A DNA stretch of 64,000 nt from Molanna angustata (Eukaryota; Arthropoda; Insecta; Trichoptera; Molannidae), in contig OY754968.1 of assembly GCA_963576475.1 (NCBI GenBank), positions 15,837,116 to 15,901,115 on the forward strand, read 5' to 3'. Below, piece after piece: positions 18,957 through 29,797 of this stretch. The position numbers and the translations under genes were made by a program. Below the pieces are notes generated by a model. That model was given only the letters and a program-made list of their open reading frames with translations. It ran no database searches and was not told the DNA's origin. The stretch's first letter is position 1. Every line of letters starts with the position of its first letter.

Positions 18957-19150
18957 ACGCCAAAAGAGTGCATAAAATCAAAGTGAATGACCGATAAAGT
19001 TTTTTCATTTCAACTAAGGTTTGTTCTTAAAATGCAAAAAATCAACAAATTTGGGGTTTCCGATAATTTAAAACACGTATAAATATTTTTAAACGCACGC
19101 GATATTTACCCTTACTAACGCGTAACTTCATAGTGCATTGGGCTGTTTTA
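18957..19150 (+). repeat. Helitron-like repeat, 5' fragment
   Basis: It shares AAGAGTG.ATAAAATCAAAG with 25695 and AACGCACGCGAT and CGTAACTTCATAGTG with 3757-4901, linking the short and long copies into one family. Confidence 0.65.
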
Positions 19151-20082
19151 ATATGTAATGTTTTCAGTCACTAAGCGTTATATGTCCTCTTAAATGATAT
19201 TCAACAAGTAATTTTCTTGATATATTATTTTGTATACTAATACATTCGTGTACATACTTATACATTTTTGCACAGATGAGTATGTAGGTACCTACAACTT
19301 GCTATATTCTAGAACCTACAAATTTTATAATATGTAAATTCTGGTATATAAATACGGACAAGACAATAATAAACTGTCAGAATTGAATTCCCAAGTGGAA
19401 TTTCGCCAAATCAGTGTTCCACATTTAGTGACATGGAATAACTATCTACTAGATGTACCAGATATGTAGAGAATCTTATAACATAGTAGTTATAGTATGA
19501 ACTTTATCTTATAATATTATATTATATCGTTGTTATTGTTTTCCATGTAAGTGACTGTTATTAGAATCATACCTGATATTAATTTGTATACATATTTGTA
19601 GTTATTATTAGAGTCAACTGTGTTATACCAACTGGAAACTTTTTTATTATTTAATGAGTTATATTGTATGTATGTATGTATGTATATATGTATCAGAGAT
19701 ACACTGTGAATGAATGTGTGTAACTGTGGTATTTTTTTCTTTGCTTATATGGCATTCCACCCAATCATAAGGATGATTTCTGCCAGTATAAAAATGTCAT
19801 AAAATTATTTTAAGACTTGAGGATATTGCATTATACATATGTAGATTGAATTCATTAAGGCGAAGAAATTTTGCTATGTGTAAATAAATATGTAAGGAAT
19901 TTAATAATAGAAGATGTGAAATATTGATTGGTAGTGGAGTATTAAGAGACTACCCAACACAGCAACTATATAAAGAATTTGGAGTTTCAAAACTTGATAT
20001 TATTAATAAGAAGTGCAGTATTTCAAACTTACAAAAATATTATTAATTAAAATGATAAATATAGATATAATATATCCATATA
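19151..20082. other. AT-rich stretch without a recognised feature
   Basis: A short (TATG)n run lies near 19670. No coding or RNA gene was recognised. Confidence 0.5.
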
Positions 20083-20469
20083 AATAATATTGAAAATATC
20101 CAACGCAAATTTTTGAAACGACTCAACTATAAATACAACAATAATACAACGGTTAATAATATTCAAAGTTTAGCGAACCGACGAACAATTACTGATTTAT
20201 CTTTTCTTTACAATGTTTTAAATAACCATATAGACTCCGCCGATATACTCACACTTATTGACATTAATATATGTACCTATAAGACGTACAAGACATTATT
20301 CAAATGCAAATATTATAAAACAAATGCTGTAATAAATTCACCAATAAATAGGGCCATGGATGCTTACACAAGGTATGTGGATATTTTAAACTTGGACATT
20401 TTTTACGACTCCCCAAACGAATATCGACGGAAAATATCACAAATAGATAATTTAGAAAACGATAGCTAA
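20083..20469 (+). pseudogene. LINE reverse transcriptase C-terminal fragment
   Basis: The open frame reads IENIQRKFLKRLNYKY, LANRRTITDLSFLYNVLN and SPINRAMDAYTRYVDILN. This is the region after the polymerase palm in CR1/Jockey-type non-LTR retrotransposons (IQRKFLK, RR..DL.FLY). No methionine begins it and the 5' part is missing. The frame itself is intact to its stop, suggesting a fairly recent 5'-truncated copy. A CA microsatellite follows directly. Confidence 0.78.
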
Positions 20470-20491
20470 CCATGGGCCATCACTCTTAAGG

Positions 20492-20492
20492 T

Positions 20493-20544
<52 letters not shown>

Positions 20545-20660
20545 CACCCTCACACACAGACACACACACACGCACACGCACACACACGCACACACACCCT
20601 CACACACAAACACCCCTCACACACACACCCTCACACACCACATACATATACACACCCTCT
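20492..20660. repeat. (CA)n microsatellite, interrupted
   Basis: It consists of long CA runs interrupted by CG, CCCT and CAAA variants. It starts about 20 bp after the LINE stop and may have grown at the element's 3' end. Confidence 0.95.
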
Positions 20661-20850
20661 CTCTTACATAAGCGAAATAATAATTAAATAAATAAATAAT
20701 TAACTACTTACACTACACACACAAACAAAAATGTATTTGACATTAGATTTAGATAATTTATGTATCATAACATATTATTAATCCATGTAATCAAACTATC
20801 TAATGTTGTTTGTGTTAATTAAAAATAAAATAAAAAAATAAGTAGGTACC

Positions 20851-21051
20851 CGTCCTCGCTCAGAGGAACAAATTAAGGTTCCAAAATACAATACATCAAC
20901 CATGCAGCATCACTATTCTTACCTAGGAATAAACTGTTATAATAAACTTTCTTTAGACATAAGAAAAATTAAACCTTTTGTAAAATTTAAAAAAGTATAC
21001 AATAATTTTATATTCTCAAATCACTGTCAAACAGTTATGTATTTAATGTAA
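20851..21051 (+). pseudogene. LINE C-terminal tail, CR1/Jockey-like
   Basis: A 66-residue frame without a start Met ends in TAA at 21049-21051. It reads HHYSYLGINCYNKLSLDI, then FVKFKKVYNNFI. The pattern Y.G...YN.L...I...F..FKK is the standard last segment of many insect non-LTR reverse transcriptases. It may belong to the same element family as 20083-20469, displaced by the microsatellite. Confidence 0.65.
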
Positions 21052-22095
21052 TATATTTTATGTACCTATTAATAAATAAATTATGGACTTGAAATAAATG
21101 CAACGCTCTTCCTCCTCTGAACACGAGATTTACTCTTTCAGTGGATTAAGACGTATAATATAAATGTATTAATTATAAGAAATATTATATACCTTTGTAC
21201 CAATATATTATTTTGCAATAAATAAAAAAAAATGTATTTATGTAGTACAAATCGTATTGTGGTTTTTATTTATATATTATAGTATTTACCTACTTTTTAT
21301 CAAATTGAATTAGGTATGTATTATTTATAAAGTACCTATGTTTTTCGCTCTACAGCATTTTCAAGCTAAATTTTTTTTGTATTTATTCATCTTTATCTAA
21401 TCTTGCAGTACACATTTTTTTATAGATTTTTCAAAATATATTTACATTCTGCTGTATCGTTTTAAAATAACATACGTATTATTATTTTTTTAACTAAAAA
21501 GCGGTCAATAAATTCCCAGAATTCATTATATTTAATATCGCATTATAAGAACAGAAAAAAATAAGTTGTTGGTATTTTTGCACAATTATTTAGAAGCCTC
21601 GAGGCCGTGTGGATCATTTGAAGAAAATTAATTTTGATTTTGATATGAAATTCAGATTGAACAAATAAACCAAAAATATAATTTATTTTTTCGAAAATTG
21701 AATATTACGTGATGTTTATGTTACCTACATGAAAACTTTTTGAAAAATAATTATTTGAATCCAAGATGTTACAAAAAAACAATTTTACTAAAATCAATTA
21801 TCAATTGCCTCCTTTTGTCATATCTGTTTCCAGTGAAACAGTGAAAAAATCTGGTGTCTTCCTAATAATATTATTAAAGATTTGGGCAAAAAATGTGCAA
21901 GTAGGCCATTGATTTTTTTTTATTATATAACCACACTGCTCCAAATATGTTTACAATTCATCTTTTTGACAACGCGAAGCCATGTTTACCCCATTGATCT
22001 CTATACTACATAACTAGATAAATTACTGGGCCGCAAAAACCGACCCAACCGTAATTCGGCGGGAATTCGCTATAAGGTAAAAGCAACAAATAACT
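21052..22095. other. AT-rich stretch without a recognised feature
   Basis: No open frame, RNA gene or named repeat was seen. AATAAATAAA strings near 21065 could end the preceding LINE tail. Confidence 0.5.
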
Positions 22096-22099
22096 TATT

Positions 22100-22680
22100 A
22101 CTTCGTAAGTAAAAGTAAAAGGCCAACACTAAATTCTCCACATCATAGTAAGCGTTCATTTTTTCTTCTTGAAAGGTAAACAATCTCTAAATGCATTTTT
22201 TTGAAGTACATGTCTATTAGATTTTTATACAAATATAAGATTCCCAGAGGACAAAAGTTTTCACAATACACCATAGATACACACAAAAACATTGTCACGA
22301 AACTCATAGTTTGTATTTTCTACATGATATCTGTTGAGACATTTTAGGTATAATTGCATTACAAGCAAGATGAGCATGCATGAATAAGTGTATAAATGTT
22401 GATGAGGCTATGTATGTGTCAAAATTGAAGAATGCGGTGTTCGGTTCTCACTGCCTACACCTTGAGGAAAATAGAAGTGGAGAGTAAAAAATACACTTGT
22501 CTATAGAGATACAAACAATATCAATATGAAGTTTATTACTCAATTTTCTCTTACAGAAGCTACTTTACTTCTGTTCAGCTATTTATTAATTTTTTAATCT
22601 ATTTTATTTCATACAAATATGAAATTTATTTCACATTGATATGGCAAACCATAGATTTTTTTCTATAAATTTAAACTTTT
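22100..22680 (-). repeat. Dispersed repeat D, copy 1
   Basis: This is the reverse complement of 38310-38830, sharing for example GGCCAACACTAAA, ATTCCCAGAGGAC, CATTGTCACGAAACTCAT, GGTTCTCACTGCCTAC and TTGTCTATAGAGA. Part of it resembles the 3' end of the LINE at 23768-24108 (GGTAGGCAGTGAGAACCGAA on the opposite strand), so the repeat contains LINE-derived sequence. Confidence 0.8.
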
Positions 22681-22904
22681 AATATATATCTATACATCTA
22701 TATTTCTTCAATTCAACGCGAAAAAACATTGGATAAGGTATTCTTCATCTATTTAATTCTTTACAATGAATTCACTCCAACAGTCAGTGTTTTATCACAT
22801 AATTCATATGACAAAACGATGTATAATAGAATATAATATACTACATTTAAATAAAATCGGTGATAGTCAGAGAAATTAAACCTAATTTCTAAATTAAAAT
22901 TTTA

Positions 22905-23089
22905 ATGCCCATCACTCAAATTCAGATGTCAGTTTTTGTTCTATGTCGACCGATGTTACACAAACTACTCACAAAACAGTTACATTAGACAGATTCGCTC
23001 CAACTACAATGCATTCTTAAAACATTTCGATATAATACATAAATCACAAGCAGATTTCAAAACATACATATTACAACAATGCGATAAAT
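22905..23089 (+). pseudogene. Unclassified retroelement-like frame
   Basis: An open frame of about 61 codons without Met ends in TAG at 23087-23089. It reads FRCQFLFYVDRC and IRQIRSNYNAFLKHFDIIHK. The composition is protein-like, but no motif is decisive. It could be the last segment of a non-LTR ORF. Confidence 0.25.
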
Positions 23090-23430
23090 AGTACATACCA
23101 CAAACACATTCCTCCATAATCTATCTCGCATGCATACATACAATATAACACATATCTACATAATACCATAAAACACATACACTTACATAATAAATGATAT
23201 ATATAAATAGTAGGTATTATATTTGTCTTTTATGTATATATGGTAACCTTATTTGAACATATATTATTGGGATGTTATGAACTAATAATCCTTTTTTTAA
23301 ATTATCATGTTATATTCTTCTTACAACATTTTTTCCTGTTTGTTTCCATATAAACAAATACATAAAATATTAGTCAACACAGTGTTAACAAATATATTTT
23401 ATTTAAAAGTCGCGCCAATCAGTGAAAAAC
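23090..23430. other. Stretch without a recognised gene
   Basis: AT-rich; contains many CATACATA/ACACAT words and nothing that can be named. Confidence 0.5.
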
Positions 23431-23434
23431 TGAC

Positions 23435-23592
23435 CGAAAATAGACTGAGGAAACGTTAATAACACGTTGAGGACACGAAAATGGACACGTTATGAGACTG
23501 CCAGAGGACATGGAGGGCAGAAGGACTTGGAGGATGAGGACTAGGAGAGCCGACCCCAAGTAAATGGGACGAATATTAGAGCGAAGAAGAAG
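23435..23592 (+). pseudogene. LINE 3' end, RADP-type
   Basis: The frame gives RRTWRMRTRRADPK and a stop, then residual MGRILERRRR. The same terminus, TWRMSTRGADPT, occurs at 40416-40559. It is a known kind of C-terminal end in insect LINEs. Only the last part survives. Confidence 0.6.
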
Positions 23593-23767
23593 AATTCGTT
23601 AACACAGTGTTAATTCATTTTGAAAATTAATAAATAATTGTATAATCCAACATAGTTTTATTAATTTGAATCCAAAGCAAGATTTTCTATTTGATTTGTA
23701 ACCAAATGAAATAAAGTATTCTTTTGCGGGTAGTAAAAAATTGTTATTTCTATTTACATACATACCA

Positions 23768-24108
23768 TCACGCCATGTCCCTTGCGGGGTAGGCAGAGAG
23801 AACCGAACGCCACATTTTTCTATCCGGGCATGCATCCCTCGCCTCGTCCACATTCATGCATCGTCTCATACATGTTCGTCTATTCCTCACACTTCTAACA
23901 GTTCCGTCTTTCAAAATTTCGTTCACATTGTCGTGCCATCCCTTTTTTGGGCGTCCCCGACGTCTCATTCCATTCCTTTCCGCTCTGTATATTTTCTTCG
24001 TCAGGCGCTCCTCATTCATTCTCTCCAAGTGACCAAACCATCTCAATGTGTTCACTTTCATTCTTTCCTTATGTCCTCATTTCTTACCCGGTCATATATT
24101 CTATTTCT
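23768..24108 (-). pseudogene. LINE reverse transcriptase C-terminus
   Basis: A minus-strand frame of about 113 residues shows TLRWFGHLERMNEERLTKKI, GRPKKGWHD, RRTCMRRCMNVDEARDA and the end WRSVLSAYPARDMA. This is the terminal domain of a non-LTR retrotransposon. The same lineage appears at 32755-33680 (longer) and at 560-850 (decayed). The copy is 5'-truncated near 24108 (the reading continues upstream to NRIYDRVRNEDIRKE). Its 3' end carries ATGT-type repeats (CATACATACC on the plus strand). Confidence 0.85.
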
Positions 24109-24740
24109 AGTTTAATTAACTGAGTCGTAGGTATTGTGACATAGATACCAACTTATTCATTGTTTTAGAGATATTGCTGTTGGTCTATATTATAATCTAT
24201 TATGTAATTAAAAAGTTTGCTGGGGATATTTCTAGCGCGAGTAAAGTTTACTTCATGAGTAGCTTCGTCAGACCAGCTGTACAGGAAGTGCTCACTGTAA
24301 CCTCTTCAACTCTATTCACATCACAAGCTGTCGAACACTTCGGTACATACATACATATACCAACCAGCTCTCGTATGTTAGGTATGTACGAGTACATATT
24401 ATATCATAGCGCTGGTTGTGAGAAAGATTCAAAAACACAAGTTACGTAGGAATTTATATACCTATTCAGTTTATTAAAAATTTTAGTCAAGTCTCGTTAA
24501 AAATCTTAACGAATGATGTCTGGAAAAGCCATTAACGGAAAAGGGGTCTATTGTAATCATTATTGCGTTGGAACGAAATGAGAGCTTAAAACGTTTTATA
24601 CAGTTTGAAATTTTAACGATATTCCTGATAATCAGTTTTTTTGTTGTTTTGTATAAGAAAATTTTATAGTTATCTCATTTTGTTTCTTTCTGGCATCATT
24701 TTTAAGGGCACATATAAACCTAAATATAATATATTCCTTT
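24109..24740. other. Stretch without a recognised gene
   Basis: The segment 24230-24350 is richer in G+C and open for 91 codons on the plus strand (24174-24449). On the minus strand the same DNA reads RVEEVTVSTSCTAGLTKLL before a stop. No family could be assigned to either. Confidence 0.3.
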
Positions 24741-24743
24741 TCC

Positions 24744-25168
24744 TCATGACTGAGGATAGCGGCTGTAGTCCGTCGCCACACGTATGGCCCGCCTCCATAC
24801 AAATCTGTTTTGGGTTGAACGCAGAGCACCAGTCACCGAAGACCCCATTGTGAACTTAACCAAATCGCTCCATCTGGTCGGTGAGCGACCACGAGATCTC
24901 CGTCCTTCCACGCTGCCCATCACAACAAGCTTCTCGAGGCGGTCTGGTTCCCTTCTGGCAATGTGTCCAAAGAATTGAAGGATACGTCTGTAACATATCG
25001 TCGACAGACAATCCTCGATCTTCAGCTCGTCTAGAATTGACACATTCGTTCTTCTGGCTGTCCACGGGATGCGCAACATACGCCTCCAGCACCACATTTC
25101 GAAAGCATAGATCCTCTTTCGCTCTGACTCCCTATGTGTCCATGTATCCACACCATACAGGAACATAG
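24744..25168 (-). pseudogene. RTE-like LINE C-terminus
   Basis: A 140-residue open frame on the minus strand contains IYAFEMWCWRRMLRIPWTAR, RRILQFFGHIAR and the glycine/arginine segment GRRSRGRSPTRWSDLVKF. The FEMWCWRRMLRIPWTARRTN block is a hallmark of RTE/BovB-type reverse transcriptases. The frame is unbroken but starts well inside the protein, so it is a 5'-truncated copy, perhaps fairly young. Confidence 0.88.
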
Positions 25169-25224
25169 AAATATCAAAAATATCATTCTATCCAGCTTTT
25201 TTTTTAAATTACTCCATAACTTTC

Positions 25225-25675
25225 TTCTTTTTTATCCAGCCGTCTCTGTCCACTGCTGGACATAGGCCTCCTTCATATCTTTCCAGGTTTCTCTATCCTG
25301 GGCCTTCTGCATCCAGTCACCAGCAACCCTCTCTATGTCATCGGACCATCGCGAACGTGGTACTTCTTTTGTCCTCACGTAGTCTCCATTCCAGGATCCT
25401 CTTGGTCCATCATTGGTCCTTCACTCTGGCAATATGTCCCGCCCATGACCACTTCAGTTTTGCAACTCTTTCAAAGACGTCAGTAACTCCTGATCTGCTG
25501 CGTATTTCTGAATTTCTCACTACATATATCTGAGAGTCAGAGATTTGTATTTTGAAAGCATGGCTCTTTCATATTTTCGCTGTGACACTCTTAGTTTTCA
25601 CACAGTCGCTTTTTTTAGAGTAAGTGTTTCAGCTCCATATGTCAATACTGGGAGCAAACACACTTTGTATCGTGG
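25225..25675 (-). pseudogene. Second LINE C-terminus, decayed
   Basis: It carries the widespread insect LINE block GTCCACTGCTGGACATAGGC and CCAGGTTTCTCTATCCTGGG. Minus-strand translation in shifting frames gives PVLTYGAETLTLKKA, MGGTYCQSEGP and VTGCRRPRIEKPGK. Several frameshifts and stops are present. It sits directly upstream, in reading order, of the RTE-like piece but belongs to a different lineage. Confidence 0.7.
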
Positions 25676-25694
25676 ATAAATAAATATTGTACAC

Positions 25695-25951
25695 GCTCAA
25701 AGAGTGGATAAAATCAAAGTGAATGTTTATAATATTTTTATTCATTTCAAGTCAGTTTTGTTCTTAAAATGTAAAAAAAAACAAATGTTGGGTTTCCTAC
25801 ATGTTTCCTGCAAATATCTACATGTTTTATATAGAAAAGAAAATATCTTCAAATATTTATTAATTTGTTTTTAAGTTTGATACGTAGGTATTCTGCAATT
25901 ATACATACTATCGCCATCGTCATTTGGATCTCATGTGTTACATGCAACTTG
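25695..25951 (+). repeat. Helitron-like repeat, internally deleted copy
   Basis: It begins TCAAAGAGTGGATAAAATC and ends with the family hairpin CATGT-GTT-ACATG, then CTTG in place of CTAG. The middle kilobase of the family is missing. Confidence 0.65.
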
Positions 25952-26035
25952 TTCTATTGGTATCATTAATACATACAAGAGGATGCATTTTATTTATGAA
26001 GTATTCTTTATAGATCTGATTTGTAGCTATTCTTT

Positions 26036-26285
26036 CAAAAAGTGTTTGTCTGGAAGGTGTCAAAAAGTGTTTGTCTGGAAGGTGTCAAAAAGTGTTTGTC
26101 TGGAAGGTGTCAAAAAGTGTTTGTCTGGAAGGTGTCAAAAAGTGTTTGTCTGGAAGGTGTCAAAAAGTGTTTGTCTGGAAGGTGTCAAAAAGTGTTTGTC
26201 TGGAAGGTGTCAAAAAGTGTTTGTCTGGAAGGTGTCAAAAAGTGTTTGTCTGGAAGGTGTCAAAAAGTGTTTGTCTGGTAGGTGC
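26036..26285 (+). repeat. 25-bp minisatellite, ten copies
   Basis: The unit CAAAAAGTGTTTGTCTGG plus AAGGTGT is repeated ten times in exact register. Only the last copy differs, in two bases. Because 25 is not a multiple of three and no unit reading contains a stop, all three forward frames stay open and yield apparent 79-120-residue proteins. These are artefacts. Confidence 0.97.
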
Positions 26286-26358
26286 AAAGTTTGGTAATCA
26301 GGTGTTTTTTTTTGTATTATTTTATTTACGTTATTTGAACGACTAGAGCTTTTAATTT

Positions 26359-26792
26359 GTCGGCCTTCGTGGTTCAGTTGGTTGGGTATCTGACTGCTGA
26401 TACAAAGGTCCCGGGTTCGAATCCCGGTGGAGATAATAATAATAATAAACACTTCCTTGCACCCTGCGCAAGTGGCGAGTTTATTGCCGTATGGCAATTT
26501 CTTCCAACTAACCAGTGTTTCCAGCCCAGAAAAGCAATATTTGCGTGAGAAATGAATGTAAATAAATTTCTCCTCTGCTGGGAATCGAACCCAGGACGCC
26601 CGCACAGAAACCAAACGGCTTACCACTGTGCCACAGGAGATACAGTTTTTAATTGTGTTTTCAGTCTGGGTCTGTGAGACGATTAATATCGTAAGTCTCC
26701 AGAATGTGGCAACTTGTTATTGGGTGCGTGTTAAATTTATATTTGACATAGTACCTGTTAGTTGCCCGAGAAGCAACTGAATAAATAAATAA
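26359..26792 (+). mobile_element. SINE family A, split by another SINE
   Basis: The head GTCGGCCTTCGTGG..., with box A GTGGTTCAGTTGG and box B GGGTTCGAATCCC, runs to 26435. The body resumes at 26636 (CAGTTTTTAATTGTG...) and ends with GTTGCCCGAGAAGC and an AATAAATAAAT tail. Joined, it is collinear with the full-length copy at 52045-52277. Confidence 0.92.
26436..26635 (-). mobile_element. SINE family B nested in SINE A
   Basis: A 200-bp insert on the minus strand, flanked by GGAGATA at 26429-26435 and 26636-26642. Its tRNA-like head (box A GTGGCACAGTGGTAAG, box B GGGTTCGATTCCC) lies at the right, and its tail, a TTA repeat, at the left. The part with TTTATTGCCGTATGGCAATT and TTCTTCCAACTAACCAG is shared with the 3' UTR of the LINE at 36600-36995. 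Confidence 0.9.
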
Positions 26793-27021
26793 TTTAATAC
26801 TTGCGCATAACATATTTTTTAAAAGACACTATTATGCTATTCGAATCCAAGATTCTGACCCAGAACTAAAACGACTTATAGCTATGCTAATAATATAATA
26901 ACTCTCGAAACATACTTGGCTACATAAAATTGGCATTTGACAGTGAGAATTGGACTGAAATACGTACCTATAGGTACTTACCTACATATCTACCAAAGTA
27001 TCTTTCTACAATATTTTGCTT

Positions 27022-27088
27022 TAGGTAGGTAGGTACCATACTAATCTCAGTTACCTAGGTAGGTAGGTACCATACTAAACTCAGTTAC
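27022..27088. repeat. 34-bp tandem duplication
   Basis: TAGGTAGGTAGGTACCATAC at 27022 is repeated at 27056, with CTCAGTTACC following in both copies. The TAGGTA words are typical of lepidopteran simple sequence. Confidence 0.85.
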
Positions 27089-28384
27089 CTAAGGATATTT
27101 GGGAATATAAAATGTTCTTTGTCAAAATAATACTCGAATGAGAAAGTTTTTTCATGAAGATTGTATTCAAGGATCTCACCTTTATAACCGTAAAAGTATA
27201 ACTTTTGGTTATAAAAATATAAAGATGCGATAGCAATGTTGTTATGTTTTGCTTAAATAATATTTTGTAAAAATAACTTTACGTATACGTATCTTGTATA
27301 TCATTTTTTTTCCTGATATATGAACAATGAAAAGTTGGGACACATATTCAGATTTATATATTTTTTTTATACACATAAAGCAAATATATATTTTTGATGC
27401 TGTACTTCGAGCGTTTCAAAGAAAATTCATGTAGGTTGTTACAAACCAATGTTTCTGTTTTTCTACGGAGAATGAAATTTATATTTATTACAAAAGACTT
27501 TTCAACGAAAGAAAAAGAAATAAGGATATTACTCGATGGAGGTTATTGAAAATTAAATGTTAAAATTTTTACTCTAAATTATACTGGAGGGTGTATTCAT
27601 ATTATAACCACAAAAATAAATGAATAATAATTTTAATTCTGCAAAAAAACAAAGATGGCATTAAAAATATAGGTATACATATAAAACTTAATATTGATAT
27701 AAAAAAAGTAAATGGTTAAAAAATTGTAAATTCTCCCAGACAATGACGAAGACAAGTGCTTCTTTTTACTCTTATTTGAGCGTTGTTAAATTACGTTAGA
27801 AAATTTTAATGACTAGACTGGTTAAGAAAGATTACAGATTAAGTTAAATTCGGATAAGTGACTAGCAAAAGACTGACGCAGCAAAGTAACTATGCCCAAT
27901 CACAATAAAAAGACTTAGTGACAGTAAAAGATAAAACGTTTATTACGAACGCTAGGTCCAAATATTATTGTGATACCCCACTTTTGCACATCGATTGGTC
28001 GTTATGCAATTTCACAGAGAAAATAATTTAACCATTTGGTTACCGATAGTTTACCCATTTGTTTGTATTTAGTAACCTTTGATTGGCTGTTTTAATAAAT
28101 TGTTTTAACTGTGTTATAATTTTAATTGTATATTTTATCTTATTTACTTTCTTATAGACTGGAATCATGTTATTTAACATCCTGGGTATTTAATATCAGT
28201 TTAACTGATGAAGGATTTCAATTCTCTCCACTGAACTGGCCGGTGGGTGGATGTGGTCGGTATCCCATAGACTTCATCGAACCCATAGCATAGAATTCAC
28301 ATCACAATTGGCTGCGGCTGTAACTGATAGCTGTAAATGTAATACCCACTTGTAGAAGAATTTATTTTTGCAAGTTAACCAGTT
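27089..28384. other. Stretch without a recognised gene
   Basis: AT-rich with no supported frame. The part at 28200-28340 is less AT-rich and non-repetitive in this window. It holds no long ORF and remains unexplained. Confidence 0.4.
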
Positions 28385-28630
28385 TGATAGTCACTATGAT
28401 TTGGTTACTTTTAACAAAAAAGAAAAAACTGTTTCAATTTAGGAAGGTACATAAAAGAGTATTTATTTCCTTTACAATTCGACAAGCGTTTTAAGAACAT
28501 ATTTTAAGACAAAACAGTTGATAAAACTAAACTTATTAAACTTTTTGGTAGTCACAATAATTTGGTTACTTGTAACAAAAAAACCTTTCAATGTAGGTTC
28601 ATGCAGTAGTATTTATTTCCTTTCCAATTA
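28385..28630. repeat. Local duplication
   Basis: GATTTGGTTACTTTTAACAA with TATTTATTTCCTTTACAATT (28397-28480) recurs as AATTTGGTTACTTGTAACAA with TATTTATTTCCTTTCCAATT (28558-28630). The copies are diverged. Confidence 0.65.
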
Positions 28631-28839
28631 TTTTTTTATTATTGATACCAAAAAATACAAAATAACAATATAAGTACAAAGAAATAAATATCAGAAAAAT
28701 TAAAATTATTAAAGATCAAATATATGGGTTGGTTTGTACCACCTCACTAGGCCAGGCCTGTTCCAAGGTGGTAGACTAGTTACATAATATTAATTACTAA
28801 ATCAAATTAAACTGTAATATTGTGCAATGTGCAGTCTAT

Positions 28840-29794
28840 GGCCCGAGATATCAGTTGGCCCTTAATTCGTTGGATTTGGTAATCCAAGTTAAAAGTTTAG
28901 GGAAGATTAAATTTCATTCGCGTATTTCAGTGCAAAATGAAACGTCAGTTACGTAATCTTCAACTATAGATATATTTTACGTTTTTCTATGGTTATTGTC
29001 TATAACGCATCTGTCATGATCTGTCAAAATTGTAATAACCTTAAATGATACGTGACGCGAAGCTGTGACTAAATATTATTTTATTATTATAACAACACAT
29101 TATTTTATTTCTTTCATTACACAGCATATTACTTTTTCAATTTTTAATACCGATCGATGTTTTTTTTAATTAAAATCAAACATTGTAATGAAAAAATGTC
29201 ATTGAATATGTACTACGTACTTAGTTCTTCAATTCAAAATGTATGTACGTTTTACAGATGGATATGAAACTAAGTAATAATGGTAAAATAGTGTCTTATG
29301 TAGAAAATTTAAGAATATACATTATATATACATAGAAACAGGATGGATCAATTTAAAAAGTGGGATGAAAAAACATCGCAAAAATAAAGTTGCGTGCCTG
29401 ACGTTTCATTATGGCTGACAGTTTATTTCATTTGTTTTCAGGCAATACATCATAATTATATAAAAAAGAAAATAAATATTAAATACATGAACCACTTCTA
29501 TATCAAGTCTTTTATTTTAACAACAAAAATAAATCATGATTATAATTATTATGCATAGTTATTTGTAGTATAAAATGAAATAAAACATTAAAGCGTGCGG
29601 CGATTAGTACGCCACCTGGCGAAAAAGACTAGAAACAATACTTAACTCAAGATTAAGACACGCAATCCGCCAGAAACGTTGAGTTAAATATTTGTCGTTT
29701 AGTGACGTATTTAAGGGAAGATTAGGTACTGAAATACGCAATATTTTTGTTAAACTTGAGTTAAACTCCTAAGGGCCGACTGAAATACTGGGCC
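28840..29794. mobile_element. MITE G, copy 1 (GGCCC ends, TAT target duplication)
   Basis: The left end is GGCCCGAGATATCAGTTGGC. The right end, reverse-complemented, is GGCCCAGTATTTCAGTCGGC. Both ends are flanked by TAT (28837-28839 and 29795-29797). The inner ends also match, with AAACTCAAG-type words and GCGTATTTCAGT in both arms. A second copy lies at 42805-43415. GGCCC-type ends with a 3-bp duplication recall PIF/Harbinger elements, but TAT is not their usual TWA. No transposase is encoded. Confidence 0.75.
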
Positions 29795-29797
29795 TAT

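Noticed and set aside
26042..26346. Overlapping long ORFs with repeated KKCLSGRCQ / KVFVWKVS / SVCLEGV words
   Set aside because: They are three readings of one 25-bp minisatellite with no stop in any phase and no independent coding evidence.
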